From positions 11,860-75,859 of the forward strand of contig JBJEQJ010000036.1 in NCBI GenBank assembly GCA_051881695.1: a stretch of DNA of 64,000 nt. The letters are read 5' to 3'. This stretch comes from CAYJFG01 sp051881695. GTDB taxonomy: Bacteria; Bacillota; Clostridia; Oscillospirales; Acutalibacteraceae. This document shows positions 35,388-43,475 of the stretch, piece after piece. Numbering within the stretch: position 1 is the first letter of the stretch; each line of letters starts with the position of its first letter. The notes under the pieces were generated by a model. It searched no databases. It saw nothing but the letters and a program-made list of their open reading frames with translations, and was not told where the DNA came from. The position numbers were made by a program, and so were the translations under genes.

Positions 35388-35816
35388 AGGACTGTAAGTA
35401 AAGTGTTTTAACTTAAAAATGTCTTGCTTACTGTTCTTTCGCTTTACAGCAAAAGAAGATTTTGCCGCAAATAATATTCTGCTTTTGGGTTTTATTCATA
35501 AACTTTTGTATTTACCGGGATAAAAATTGTATTGCTCTTATTTCTATACAGGAAATAAAAAATGTGCCGGAAATTGTATAATATACAAAATATATTCAGG
35601 CGGATATTTTATTAATAATATAAATACAGAAGATGCGCCCCTGAAAAAATTTAAGTTGCTTTTTTCTTGTATTTATATTAAAATAATACGTTAGGTGATA
35701 TGTTTAAAGCACACATATACTTTTGCTTATGTCCGTCTTTAAACTATGCTGATATTCAAAAGCAGTATATGCTTTTATAGTATCTCCTGCCGCAGTGTAA
35801 AGGAATGGTCCCAGCG
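35388..35816 (+). other. Long AT-rich non-coding region before the ANTAR gene
   Basis: No open frame here looks real. TTGTATA-A-TATACAA (35574-35588) is a perfect palindrome that contains a TATAAT. AAAAGC and GCTTTT flank a 7-base loop near 35758-35777. A possible SigA promoter lies at 35656-35684. The remainder shows nothing I can assign; it may be a long 5' leader of the regulator gene. Confidence 0.5.
35656..35684 (+). promoter_or_regulatory. Possible SigA-type promoter for the ANTAR gene
   Basis: TTGCTT at 35656-35661 and TAAAAT at 35679-35684 are 17 bp apart. Transcription from here would give a leader of about 125 bases. Confidence 0.5.
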
Positions 35817-36386
35817 ATGAAAAGCGTTTTGTTAGTGACTAAAACGGAGCAAAGTATTTCTCCTCTTACAGCTCTTGTTGAGAGTGAGGGCTATACAGAC
35901 GTGACCTCTGCTTTTACATATAAGCAGGCAAAGCAAGCAGTTTCTGATAATAATTTTGATTTAATTGTAATTAATACACCGCTGGCAGACGGTACGGGAA
36001 TTGATTTGTCTTATTATATGTCAGACCATACCACAGCCGGAGTTTTTATAATTATCAGGGCAGAAGCGCTTGAGCAATTTCGTGAGAGTATAGGTGAACA
36101 CGGAGTATTTTCTATACCAAAGCCGATAAACAGATCCTTTTTTCATCAGTCCGTAAAAATGTGGGAGGTTTCAAAAAGGCGTTTAAGAGGGCTTGAAGAA
36201 GAGAATATGCAGCTTAAACTGAAGGTTGAGGAAATAAAAATAGTCAACCGCGCAAAATGTGTGCTTATGCAGTGCCTTACAATGAGCGAGGCGCAGGCAC
36301 ACAGATACCTTGAAAAACAGGCTATGGATATGCGCCAAAGCAAGCTGAAAATTGCTCAGCAGGTGCTGAATACTTATGAAAATTAG
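35817..36386 (+). CDS. ANTAR-domain response regulator with degenerate receiver
   Basis: The 189-residue product has a receiver-like domain (residues 1-120), a coiled-coil linker (about 125-145) and a C-terminal ANTAR RNA-binding domain (about 145-185, KCVLMQCLTMSEAQAHRYLEK is the core at about 147-167). ANTAR proteins act as antiterminators by binding paired hairpins in mRNA leaders. The usual phospho-acceptor Asp is Asn53 (VINTPL), and the acidic pair is replaced by Lys9-Thr10, whereas Lys in SIPKP is kept. Control by phosphorylation is therefore unlikely. It sits 63 bp upstream of carA, and related clostridial proteins are linked with nitrogen metabolism. The start ATG 35817 is preferred over 35805 on spacing. 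Confidence 0.85.
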   Translation: MKSVLLVTKTEQSISPLTALVESEGYTDVTSAFTYKQAKQAVSDNNFDLIVINTPLADGTGIDLSYYMSDHTTAGVFIIIRAEALEQFRESIGEHGVFSIPKPINRSFFHQSVKMWEVSKRRLRGLEEENMQLKLKVEEIKIVNRAKCVLMQCLTMSEAQAHRYLEKQAMDMRQSKLKIAQQVLNTYEN

Positions 36387-36419
36387 TAATAGAGAATTAA
36401 TGTAAAAAACAAAATTTGA

Positions 36420-36425
36420 TATAAT
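36420..36425 (+). promoter_or_regulatory. Possible -10 element for carA
   Basis: A perfect TATAAT is present, but the -35 region (about 36397-36402, TTAATG) is weak. It would give a very short leader. Confidence 0.35.
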
Positions 36426-36449
36426 ATCAATATGAAAGGATTGAGACGA

Positions 36450-37532
36450 ATGAGCCGTCAGGCGTATCTCATTTTAGAAAACGGCAAGGTATTCGCAGGC
36501 AAAGCGTTCGGCGCCGAAAAGGAAGTAACAGGAGAGCTTGTTTTTACAACTGCAATGACAGGCTATTTAGAAACACTTACCGATCCCAGCTATTACGGTC
36601 AAGTGGTTATCCAAACATTCCCTTTAATCGGAAACTACGGGATAATTCCCTCCGATTTTGAAAGCAGACAGCCGGCGCTTAAGGCATATATTGTAAGAAA
36701 TAGGTGTCAAGACCCTTCAAACTTTCGTTGTGAGGGAATTCTTGACACCTTTTTAAAAGATAATAATATACCGGGTATGTATGATTTAGACACAAGAGCG
36801 CTTACCAGAATAGTGCGTGAATACGGTGTTATGAACTGCAAGCTTGTGTATTCTCTTGACAATATAGATAAAGATATAGAAGAAATGAAGCGCTATAAAG
36901 TAACCGACGCTGTAGATAGCGTTACAATAAAGGAAAGCGAAAGCTTCAGCGCACAAAACCCTGATTTAAATGTTGTGCTTTGGGACTTTGGTGCAAAAGA
37001 GAACATAAGACGTGAGCTTCAGAAAAGAGGCTGTAACGTAACCGTGGTGCCGGGCAAAACAACTGCAGAAGAAATAAAAGCACTTAACCCGGATGGTATT
37101 ATGCTTTCAAACGGTCCGGGAGATCCGCAGGAGAACACAGAGATAATAGCGGAGCTTAAAAAGCTATGCAATGAAAAAATACCTACCTTTGGCATATGCT
37201 TAGGACATCAGCTTCTGGCGCTTTCTCAGGGTGCAAAAACAGAAAAGCTGAAATACGGTCACAGAGGAGCAAACCAGCCTGCAAAGGATTTATCTACAGG
37301 CAGAGTTTATATAACAAGTCAGAACCACGGCTACGCTGTTGTGGGCGACAGCCTGCCGCAAAATGCAAGGGAAAGCTATATTAACGCAAACGACGGCACC
37401 TGCGAGGGCGTAGAATATACCGATATGCCTGCGTTCTCCGTTCAGTTCCACCCGGAAGCGTGCGGCGGCCCGCTTGACACAGCTTTCCTGTTTGATAAAT
37501 TCATAAACCTTATCAAAAGCAATAAGGCTTAA
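36450..37532 (+). CDS. carA: Carbamoyl-phosphate synthase small subunit
   Basis: CarA is the glutaminase subunit that supplies ammonia to CarB. The 360-residue product has the N-terminal CarA domain with FTTAMTGYLETLTDPSYYGQ starting near residue 32. The class I amidotransferase has the nucleophile Cys in FGICLGHQ near residue 248, followed by NHGYAV and QFHPEACGGP carrying the catalytic His and Glu. I chose ATG 36450, nine bases after GAAAGGA at 36434-36440. An ANTAR gene precedes it and the carB-dapF fusion follows after a 160-bp gap. Confidence 0.95.
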   Translation: MSRQAYLILENGKVFAGKAFGAEKEVTGELVFTTAMTGYLETLTDPSYYGQVVIQTFPLIGNYGIIPSDFESRQPALKAYIVRNRCQDPSNFRCEGILDTFLKDNNIPGMYDLDTRALTRIVREYGVMNCKLVYSLDNIDKDIEEMKRYKVTDAVDSVTIKESESFSAQNPDLNVVLWDFGAKENIRRELQKRGCNVTVVPGKTTAEEIKALNPDGIMLSNGPGDPQENTEIIAELKKLCNEKIPTFGICLGHQLLALSQGAKTEKLKYGHRGANQPAKDLSTGRVYITSQNHGYAVVGDSLPQNARESYINANDGTCEGVEYTDMPAFSVQFHPEACGGPLDTAFLFDKFINLIKSNKA

Positions 37533-37571
37533 AAAATAAAATCCTTCACAGCATACTTATATACTAATGTT

Positions 37572-37619
37572 AATCCTCCCTTGTTAAAGGGAGAAAGTAC
37601 CGCTTGCGGTGGTGGGATT
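37572..37619 (+). repeat. Short interspersed hairpin repeat between carA and carB
   Basis: The element starts AATCC and ends GGATT as terminal inverted repeats. It contains CTCCCTT/AAGGGAG (37576-37593) and ACCGC/GCGGT hairpins. It resembles small intergenic repeats found in many copies in gut Clostridia; only one copy is in this window, so the family assignment is from memory and tentative. The remaining bases of 37533-37692 show only weak promoter-like sequence (TTGCAG-16-TATTTT) before carB. Confidence 0.5.
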
Positions 37620-37692
37620 CATAATAGAACTTACGATAAAAGATTAATTGCAGATTAAGACGGAATTTGTATTTTGAAAGGATTGGTACACA

Positions 37693-40600
37693 ATGCCACT
37701 TAATAAGGATATAAAGAGGGTAATGGTAATCGGCTCCGGACCTATTGTAATAGGTCAGGCGGCAGAGTTTGACTACGCCGGAACTCAGGCGTGCAGAGCG
37801 CTTAAGGAAGAGGGGCTTGAGGTTATCCTGATTAACTCTAACCCGGCAACAATTATGACGGATAATGCGATGGCGGATAAAATATATATTGAGCCTTTAA
37901 CCTTGGAAACGGTTAAAAGAGTAATAGAAAAGGAAAAGCCGGACAGTCTGCTTTCTACTCTTGGCGGACAGACAGGTCTTACGCTTTCTATGCAGCTTGC
38001 TAAGGAGGGCTTCCTTGAAAAGCATAACGTAAAGCTTCTCGGTGCCAATCCTGAAACTATAGACAAAGCGGAAGACCGCCAAATGTTTAAGGACACTATG
38101 GAAGAGATAGGTCAGCCTGTTATTCCGTCGCTTGTAGTAAACGATGTTGAAAGCGCCGTTAATTTTGCTAATGAAATAGGTTATCCTCTTATTATAAGAC
38201 CTGCCTTTACCCTGGGAGGTACAGGCGGCGGTATTGTTTCAAACGAAAAAGAGCTTAGAGAAATCACCGCAAACGGTCTTGAGCTTTCACCTATTACACA
38301 GGTATTGGTTGAGAAATGTATTGCAGGCTGGAAAGAGATTGAATTCGAGGTAATGAGAGATGCAGACGGAAACGTAATTACAGTCTGCTCAATGGAAAAC
38401 TTCGACCCTGTCGGCGTTCACACAGGCGACAGCATAGTTATTGCTCCTGCCGTAACGCTTGCAGATAAAGAGTATCAAATGCTCAGAAGCGCATCGCTTA
38501 ATATAATCTCTGCACTCGGTGTTGAGGGCGGCTGTAACTGCCAGTTTGCGCTTAATCCCGAATCCTTTGAATATGCAGTAATTGAGGTAAATCCCAGAGT
38601 TTCACGTTCTTCTGCTCTTGCTTCAAAGGCTACAGGCTACCCGATTGCAAAGGTTGCCGCAAAAATAGCAATCGGCTATACGCTGAGCGAAATTAAAAAC
38701 GCAGTAACCGGCACAACCTATGCGTGCTTTGAGCCTGCACTCGACTATGTTGTTGTTAAATTCCCTAAGTGGCCGTTTGATAAATTTGTATATGCAAAGC
38801 GTCAGCTCGGCACACAGATGAAAGCAACAGGCGAGGTTATGGCAATAGCGCCTACCTTTGAGCAGGCAATTATGAAGGCTGTAAGAGGCGCTGAAATTTC
38901 GCTTAAAACCTTAAACAGCGAAAAATTCGTCAATATGTCTGTTCAAACACTTAAAAACAGACTTTCAGTATGCGATGACGAAAGAGCCTTCTGTGTTTAT
39001 CAGGCGCTTAAAAAAGGTATTTCCGTAGATGAAGTACACCAAATAACTATGATAGACGAGTGGTTCCTGTATAAGCTTTTAAATCTTATTGAGATTGAAA
39101 AGGAGCTTGAAAAGGGCGAGCTTACAGACGAGCTTTACTTAAAGGCCAAAAACAATGGCTTTCTTGATGAAACAATAAAGAAGATTAGCGGACAGGATAT
39201 AAAAAATCCGATACTGCCCGTTTATAAAATGGTAGATACCTGTGCAGCCGAGTTCAGAGCAGAAACTCCGTATTTCTACTCAACCTACGACAGTGAAAAC
39301 GAGGCAGAGGAGTTTATTAAGGAGAACGAAACAGGCAATAAAACGATTATAGTTTTCGGTTCAGGTCCAATAAGAATCGGACAGGGTATCGAATTTGACT
39401 ACGCTTCCGTTCACTGCGTTTGGGCGTTAAAGCAGGCAGGCTTTGACGTGGTGATTGTAAATAACAATCCGGAAACAGTTTCAACAGACTTTGACACAGC
39501 GGACAGGCTGTATTTTGAGCCGCTTACAACAGAAGACGTAATGGGTATTATTAAAACAGAAAATCCATACGGTGTTGTTGTTGCATTCGGCGGACAAACT
39601 GCAATTAAGCTTACAAAATTCTTAAGCGACAACGGCGTTAATATTCTCGGAACATCTGCCGACAGCATAGATATGGCAGAGGACAGAGAGCGATTTGACG
39701 AGCTTTTGGAAAAGCATAATATAAAACGTCCACAGGGCGTAACGGTAATGACAACTGAGGAAGCTCTGGACGTAGCGGAAAAAATCGGTTATCCTGTTCT
39801 TATGCGTCCGTCATACGTTTTGGGCGGACAGAATATGATTATTGCATACAATGCTGACGATATTGTTGAGTATATGTCGATAATCCTTTCCCAGAATATT
39901 GAAAACCCGATTTTGATTGATAAATACCTGATGGGAACGGAGATAGAGGTTGACGCAATTTGTGACGGCGACGAGATTTTAATCCCAGGTATTATGGAGC
40001 ATATCGAGCGTGCCGGTGTACATTCGGGCGACTCTATTGCCGTATACCCTGCGTGGAACATCAGCGACGAAATGACAAATGTAATAGTGAATTCTTCAAG
40101 AGATTTGGCTTTGTCGCTTAAAACTAAGGGACTTGTAAATATTCAGTACCTTATTTATAATGACGATTTGTATGTTATAGAAGTAAATCCGCGTTCATCA
40201 AGAACAATTCCATACATAAGCAAGGTAACAGGCGTGCCTATGGTGGATTTGGCTACTAAGGCTATGCTTGGTGAAAAGCTTAAAGATATGGGCTATGGCA
40301 CCGGACTTTACAGAAGGTCACCGTATATTGCAGTAAAGGTTCCTGTTTTCTCGTTTGAAAAGCTTATTAATGTAGATAACCATTTAGGACCGGAAATGAA
40401 GTCAACCGGCGAGGTTCTTGGCATTGCCGGAACGCTTGAAGAGGCGCTTTATAAGGGACTTATAGCGGCGGGATACAAAATGACAAAGTCCGGCGGCGTG
40501 CTTATTACCGTGCGTAACAGCGATAAGGGCGAAATAGGAGACACCGCAAAGCTGTATGCAGAGATGGGCTTTGACATTTATGCTACAAAGGGAACAGCAG

Positions 40601-41739
40601 AGGTGCTAAGAGAATACGGAATTAATGCAACTGTTGTTAATAAAATCCACGAAGCGAAGGAAAATACTCTTACACTTATTGAAAGCGGAAAGATAAGCTA
40701 TGTAATTTCAACCTCTTCAAAGGGCAGAATACCCACAAGGGACAGCGTAAAAATCCGCAGAAAAACAGTGGAAAGAAATATTCCCTGCTTAACGTCTATA
40801 GATACTGCAAACGCACTTGCAAGATGTTTGCAAAGCAGATATTCGCCAAGCAATACAGAGCTTGTCGATATAAACAATATGAGGGGTGAAAAGATGAAAT
40901 ATCAGTTTACAAAAATGCACGGCTGTGGAAACGACTATATCTACTTTAACTGTTTCAACCATAAAATCAATAATCCGGAGGGACTGAGCGTTCGTCTTTC
41001 TGACAGACGCTACGGTATTGGCGGCGACGGTATTATTCTTATCTGTCCGTCAGACGTTGCAGACGCTCAGATGCGTATGTTCAACTTAGACGGTTCAGAG
41101 GGAAAAATGTGCGGCAACGGTGTGCGCTGTGTTGGAAAATTCCTGTATGACCACAATATGGTAGACCAAAATAAAGAAATGGTTACGGTAGAAACGTTAA
41201 GCGGCATTAAAACCTTAAAGGTTTATAAGCAGGACGGAGAGGTAAAAAGACTTCGTGTAGATATGGGTAAGGCGGAGCTTAATCCTGCAAATATTCCTGT
41301 TGCAATAGATAAAGAAAGAGTAATTAACGAGCCTGTTACAATAGGCGGCGAGCAGTATAACATTACCTGTGTTTCTATGGGCAATCCGCACTGTGTAGTT
41401 TTCATAAACAATGTGGACGGACTTGATATTGAAAAAGTAGGACCGCAGTTTGAAAACAATGAGCTGTTCCCGGAAAGAGTAAATACAGAGTTCGTAAAGG
41501 TGCTTGACCCTCATACAATTATTATGAGAGTATGGGAGCGCGGAAGCGGCGAAACATGGGCTTGCGGAACAGGTGCCTGCGCGGTTGCTGTTGCGGCTGT
41601 AGAAAACGGCTATTGCCCCAAAAACGAAGATATTACTATTAAGCTTAAGGGCGGAGATTTAGTAATAAGATATACTGACGACACCGTTTATATGACCGGT
41701 GCGGCTGAGCGTGTATTTGATGGAGAAATAGAATTATAA
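37693..41739 (+). CDS. carB-dapF: Carbamoyl-phosphate synthase large subunit fused in frame to diaminopimelate epimerase
   Basis: One uninterrupted frame of 1348 codons encodes two enzymes. Residues 1-1067 are a complete CarB. It has two ATP-grasp halves (each opening with a VIGSGPIVIGQ- or VFGSGPIRIGQ-type loop, near residues 10 and 553), an oligomerisation domain, and the C-terminal MGS-like allosteric domain (about 930-1060). Residues 1068-1348 are a complete DapF, starting MKYQFTKMHGCGNDY and carrying both catalytic Cys motifs, MCGNGVRC and ACGTGACAVA. DapF converts LL- to meso-diaminopimelate. There is no stop codon or recognisable added linker at the joint. A ribosome-binding site and ATG lie at the junction, so a separate DapF may also be made. 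pyrG and dapL follow. Confidence 0.9.
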   Translation: MPLNKDIKRVMVIGSGPIVIGQAAEFDYAGTQACRALKEEGLEVILINSNPATIMTDNAMADKIYIEPLTLETVKRVIEKEKPDSLLSTLGGQTGLTLSMQLAKEGFLEKHNVKLLGANPETIDKAEDRQMFKDTMEEIGQPVIPSLVVNDVESAVNFANEIGYPLIIRPAFTLGGTGGGIVSNEKELREITANGLELSPITQVLVEKCIAGWKEIEFEVMRDADGNVITVCSMENFDPVGVHTGDSIVIAPAVTLADKEYQMLRSASLNIISALGVEGGCNCQFALNPESFEYAVIEVNPRVSRSSALASKATGYPIAKVAAKIAIGYTLSEIKNAVTGTTYACFEPALDYVVVKFPKWPFDKFVYAKRQLGTQMKATGEVMAIAPTFEQAIMKAVRGAEISLKTLNSEKFVNMSVQTLKNRLSVCDDERAFCVYQALKKGISVDEVHQITMIDEWFLYKLLNLIEIEKELEKGELTDELYLKAKNNGFLDETIKKISGQDIKNPILPVYKMVDTCAAEFRAETPYFYSTYDSENEAEEFIKENETGNKTIIVFGSGPIRIGQGIEFDYASVHCVWALKQAGFDVVIVNNNPETVSTDFDTADRLYFEPLTTEDVMGIIKTENPYGVVVAFGGQTAIKLTKFLSDNGVNILGTSADSIDMAEDRERFDELLEKHNIKRPQGVTVMTTEEALDVAEKIGYPVLMRPSYVLGGQNMIIAYNADDIVEYMSIILSQNIENPILIDKYLMGTEIEVDAICDGDEILIPGIMEHIERAGVHSGDSIAVYPAWNISDEMTNVIVNSSRDLALSLKTKGLVNIQYLIYNDDLYVIEVNPRSSRTIPYISKVTGVPMVDLATKAMLGEKLKDMGYGTGLYRRSPYIAVKVPVFSFEKLINVDNHLGPEMKSTGEVLGIAGTLEEALYKGLIAAGYKMTKSGGVLITVRNSDKGEIGDTAKLYAEMGFDIYATKGTAEVLREYGINATVVNKIHEAKENTLTLIESGKISYVISTSSKGRIPTRDSVKIRRKTVERNIPCLTSIDTANALARCLQSRYSPSNTELVDINNMRGEKMKYQFTKMHGCGNDYIYFNCFNHKINNPEGLSVRLSDRRYGIGGDGIILICPSDVADAQMRMFNLDGSEGKMCGNGVRCVGKFLYDHNMVDQNKEMVTVETLSGIKTLKVYKQDGEVKRLRVDMGKAELNPANIPVAIDKERVINEPVTIGGEQYNITCVSMGNPHCVVFINNVDGLDIEKVGPQFENNELFPERVNTEFVKVLDPHTIIMRVWERGSGETWACGTGACAVAVAAVENGYCPKNEDITIKLKGGDLVIRYTDDTVYMTGAAERVFDGEIEL
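40881..40896 (+). promoter_or_regulatory. Internal ribosome-binding site and start codon for DapF within the fusion
   Basis: GAGGGGTGA at 40881-40889 lies four bases before ATG 40894, the position where an independent dapF would begin. It suggests that two adjacent genes lost the carB stop codon and that DapF may still be translated alone. Confidence 0.65.
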
Positions 41740-41751
41740 TAATATAAGCAG

Positions 41752-41786
41752 TAATGGGTGGCAATATTTGCGACTATGCTCCATTA
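41752..41786 (+). other. Small nested inverted repeat before pyrG
   Basis: TAATGG and CCATTA (outer) and GCAA/TTGC (41761-41771, inner) can form a branched hairpin in the 107-bp gap. No T run follows, so termination is doubtful. Function unknown. Confidence 0.3.
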
Positions 41787-41846
41787 ATAAAATAACTGAA
41801 AAATCTGTTAAAAATAAGATATGCAACGAAAGGACGAAATTTTGAA

Positions 41847-43448
41847 ATGACAAAGTACATATTTGTAACCGGCGGCGTTGTTTCAGGCTTAGGTAAGGGA
41901 ATTACAGCGGCTTCTCTGGGAAGATTATTAAAAGCAAGAGGGTTAAAGGTTGCGGCTCAAAAGCTTGACCCGTATATTAATGTAGACCCGGGTACCATGA
42001 GCCCGTTTCAGCATGGTGAGGTTTACGTAACTGAGGACGGTGCGGAAACTGACCTTGATTTAGGTCACTATGAGCGTTTTATAGATGAAAACCTTAATAA
42101 ATTTTCCAACCTTACAACAGGTAAGGTGTATTCAAACGTACTGGAAAAAGAAAGACACGGCGATTATCTCGGAGAAACAGTCCAGGTAATTCCGCATATT
42201 ACAAATGAGATAAAGGACTTTATCTACAATGTTGGAAAAAAGTCAAACGCAGACGTTGTAATAACTGAAATCGGCGGAACAGTCGGAGATATTGAAAGTC
42301 AGCCGTTTTTGGAGGCTATTCGTCAGGTGTCTTTGGAGGTAGGGCAGGATAATTGCATTTTTGTCCATGTAACCTTAGTTCCGTATATTAAAAGCTCAGG
42401 CGAGCATAAATCAAAGCCTACGCAGCACAGTGTTAAAGAGCTGCGCTCAATCGGCATTAATCCCGATATAATTGTACTGCGCTGTGACGAGCCTATTGAC
42501 GAGGGCATATTTAAAAAGATTGCTCTTTTCTGCAATGTTAAGCCGGACTGTGTAATAGAAAATATTACGCTGCCTGTACTTTATCAGGCACCCTTAATGC
42601 TTGAAAAAAATAATTTCTGCGATATTGTGTGCAGAGAGCTTAATCTTGAAACAAAGCAAAGCGATATGACAGAATGGCTCGAAATGCTTGAGAGAATTGA
42701 ATCGAGAAACAAAAGCGTCAGAATTGCGCTTGTCGGCAAATATGTTCAGCTTCATGACGCTTACCTGTCCGTTGCAGAGGCGCTGCACCACGCAGGCTAC
42801 GAGAACGCGGCACACGTTGACATTAAATGGGTTGATGCAGAGCTTGTAACAGAATACACAGTTAAGGACCTTTTAGGCGACTGCAAGGGTATCTTAGTTC
42901 CCGGTGGTTTTGGCGACAGAGGCGTTGAGGGCAAAATTACAGCGGCAAAATTTGCAAGAGAAAATAACATTCCGTATCTGGGCATTTGCCTTGGTATGCA
43001 AACAGCTGTTATTGAATTCGGCAGAAATGTTCTTTCGCTTCAGGATGCAAATTCCGGTGAGTTTGCACCGGAGTCTGAAAATAAGGTTATAGACCTTATG
43101 CCGGATCAAAAAGGTGTTGTAACAAAGGGCGGTACAATGCGCCTTGGCGCTTATCCGTGTAAAATAAGAGAGAATTCAAGAATGGCGCAGGCTTACGGCA
43201 AAAAGGAGATTGCAGAACGCCACCGTCACCGCTTTGAGTTCAATAATACTTACAGAGATTTGTATGAAGAAAACGGTATGCTCGTTACGGGTACTTCGCC
43301 GAACGGACTGCTTGTTGAGGCTGTTGAAGTTCCTGAAAACAGATTCTATGTAGGCGTACAGTATCACCCGGAATTCAAGAGCAGACCTAACCATGCTCAC
43401 CCGCTCTTCCGTGAATTTGTCAAGGCAGCAATAGAGGGACAGGAGTAA
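41847..43448 (+). CDS. pyrG: CTP synthase
   Basis: PyrG aminates UTP to CTP with glutamine. The 533-residue product has the N-terminal synthetase domain with FVTGGVVSGLGKGITAAS near residue 4 (P-loop) and IGGTVGDIESQPFLEAIR near residue 140. The C-terminal glutaminase contains PGGFGDRG, the nucleophile region YLGICLGMQ near residue 377, and HPEF near the end. ATG 41847 follows GAAAGGA. It lies between the carB-dapF fusion and dapL, so pyrimidine and DAP genes alternate. Confidence 0.97.
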   Translation: MTKYIFVTGGVVSGLGKGITAASLGRLLKARGLKVAAQKLDPYINVDPGTMSPFQHGEVYVTEDGAETDLDLGHYERFIDENLNKFSNLTTGKVYSNVLEKERHGDYLGETVQVIPHITNEIKDFIYNVGKKSNADVVITEIGGTVGDIESQPFLEAIRQVSLEVGQDNCIFVHVTLVPYIKSSGEHKSKPTQHSVKELRSIGINPDIIVLRCDEPIDEGIFKKIALFCNVKPDCVIENITLPVLYQAPLMLEKNNFCDIVCRELNLETKQSDMTEWLEMLERIESRNKSVRIALVGKYVQLHDAYLSVAEALHHAGYENAAHVDIKWVDAELVTEYTVKDLLGDCKGILVPGGFGDRGVEGKITAAKFARENNIPYLGICLGMQTAVIEFGRNVLSLQDANSGEFAPESENKVIDLMPDQKGVVTKGGTMRLGAYPCKIRENSRMAQAYGKKEIAERHRHRFEFNNTYRDLYEENGMLVTGTSPNGLLVEAVEVPENRFYVGVQYHPEFKSRPNHAHPLFREFVKAAIEGQE

Positions 43449-43475
43449 AATAATATATTTTAAGGAGAGATTAGA

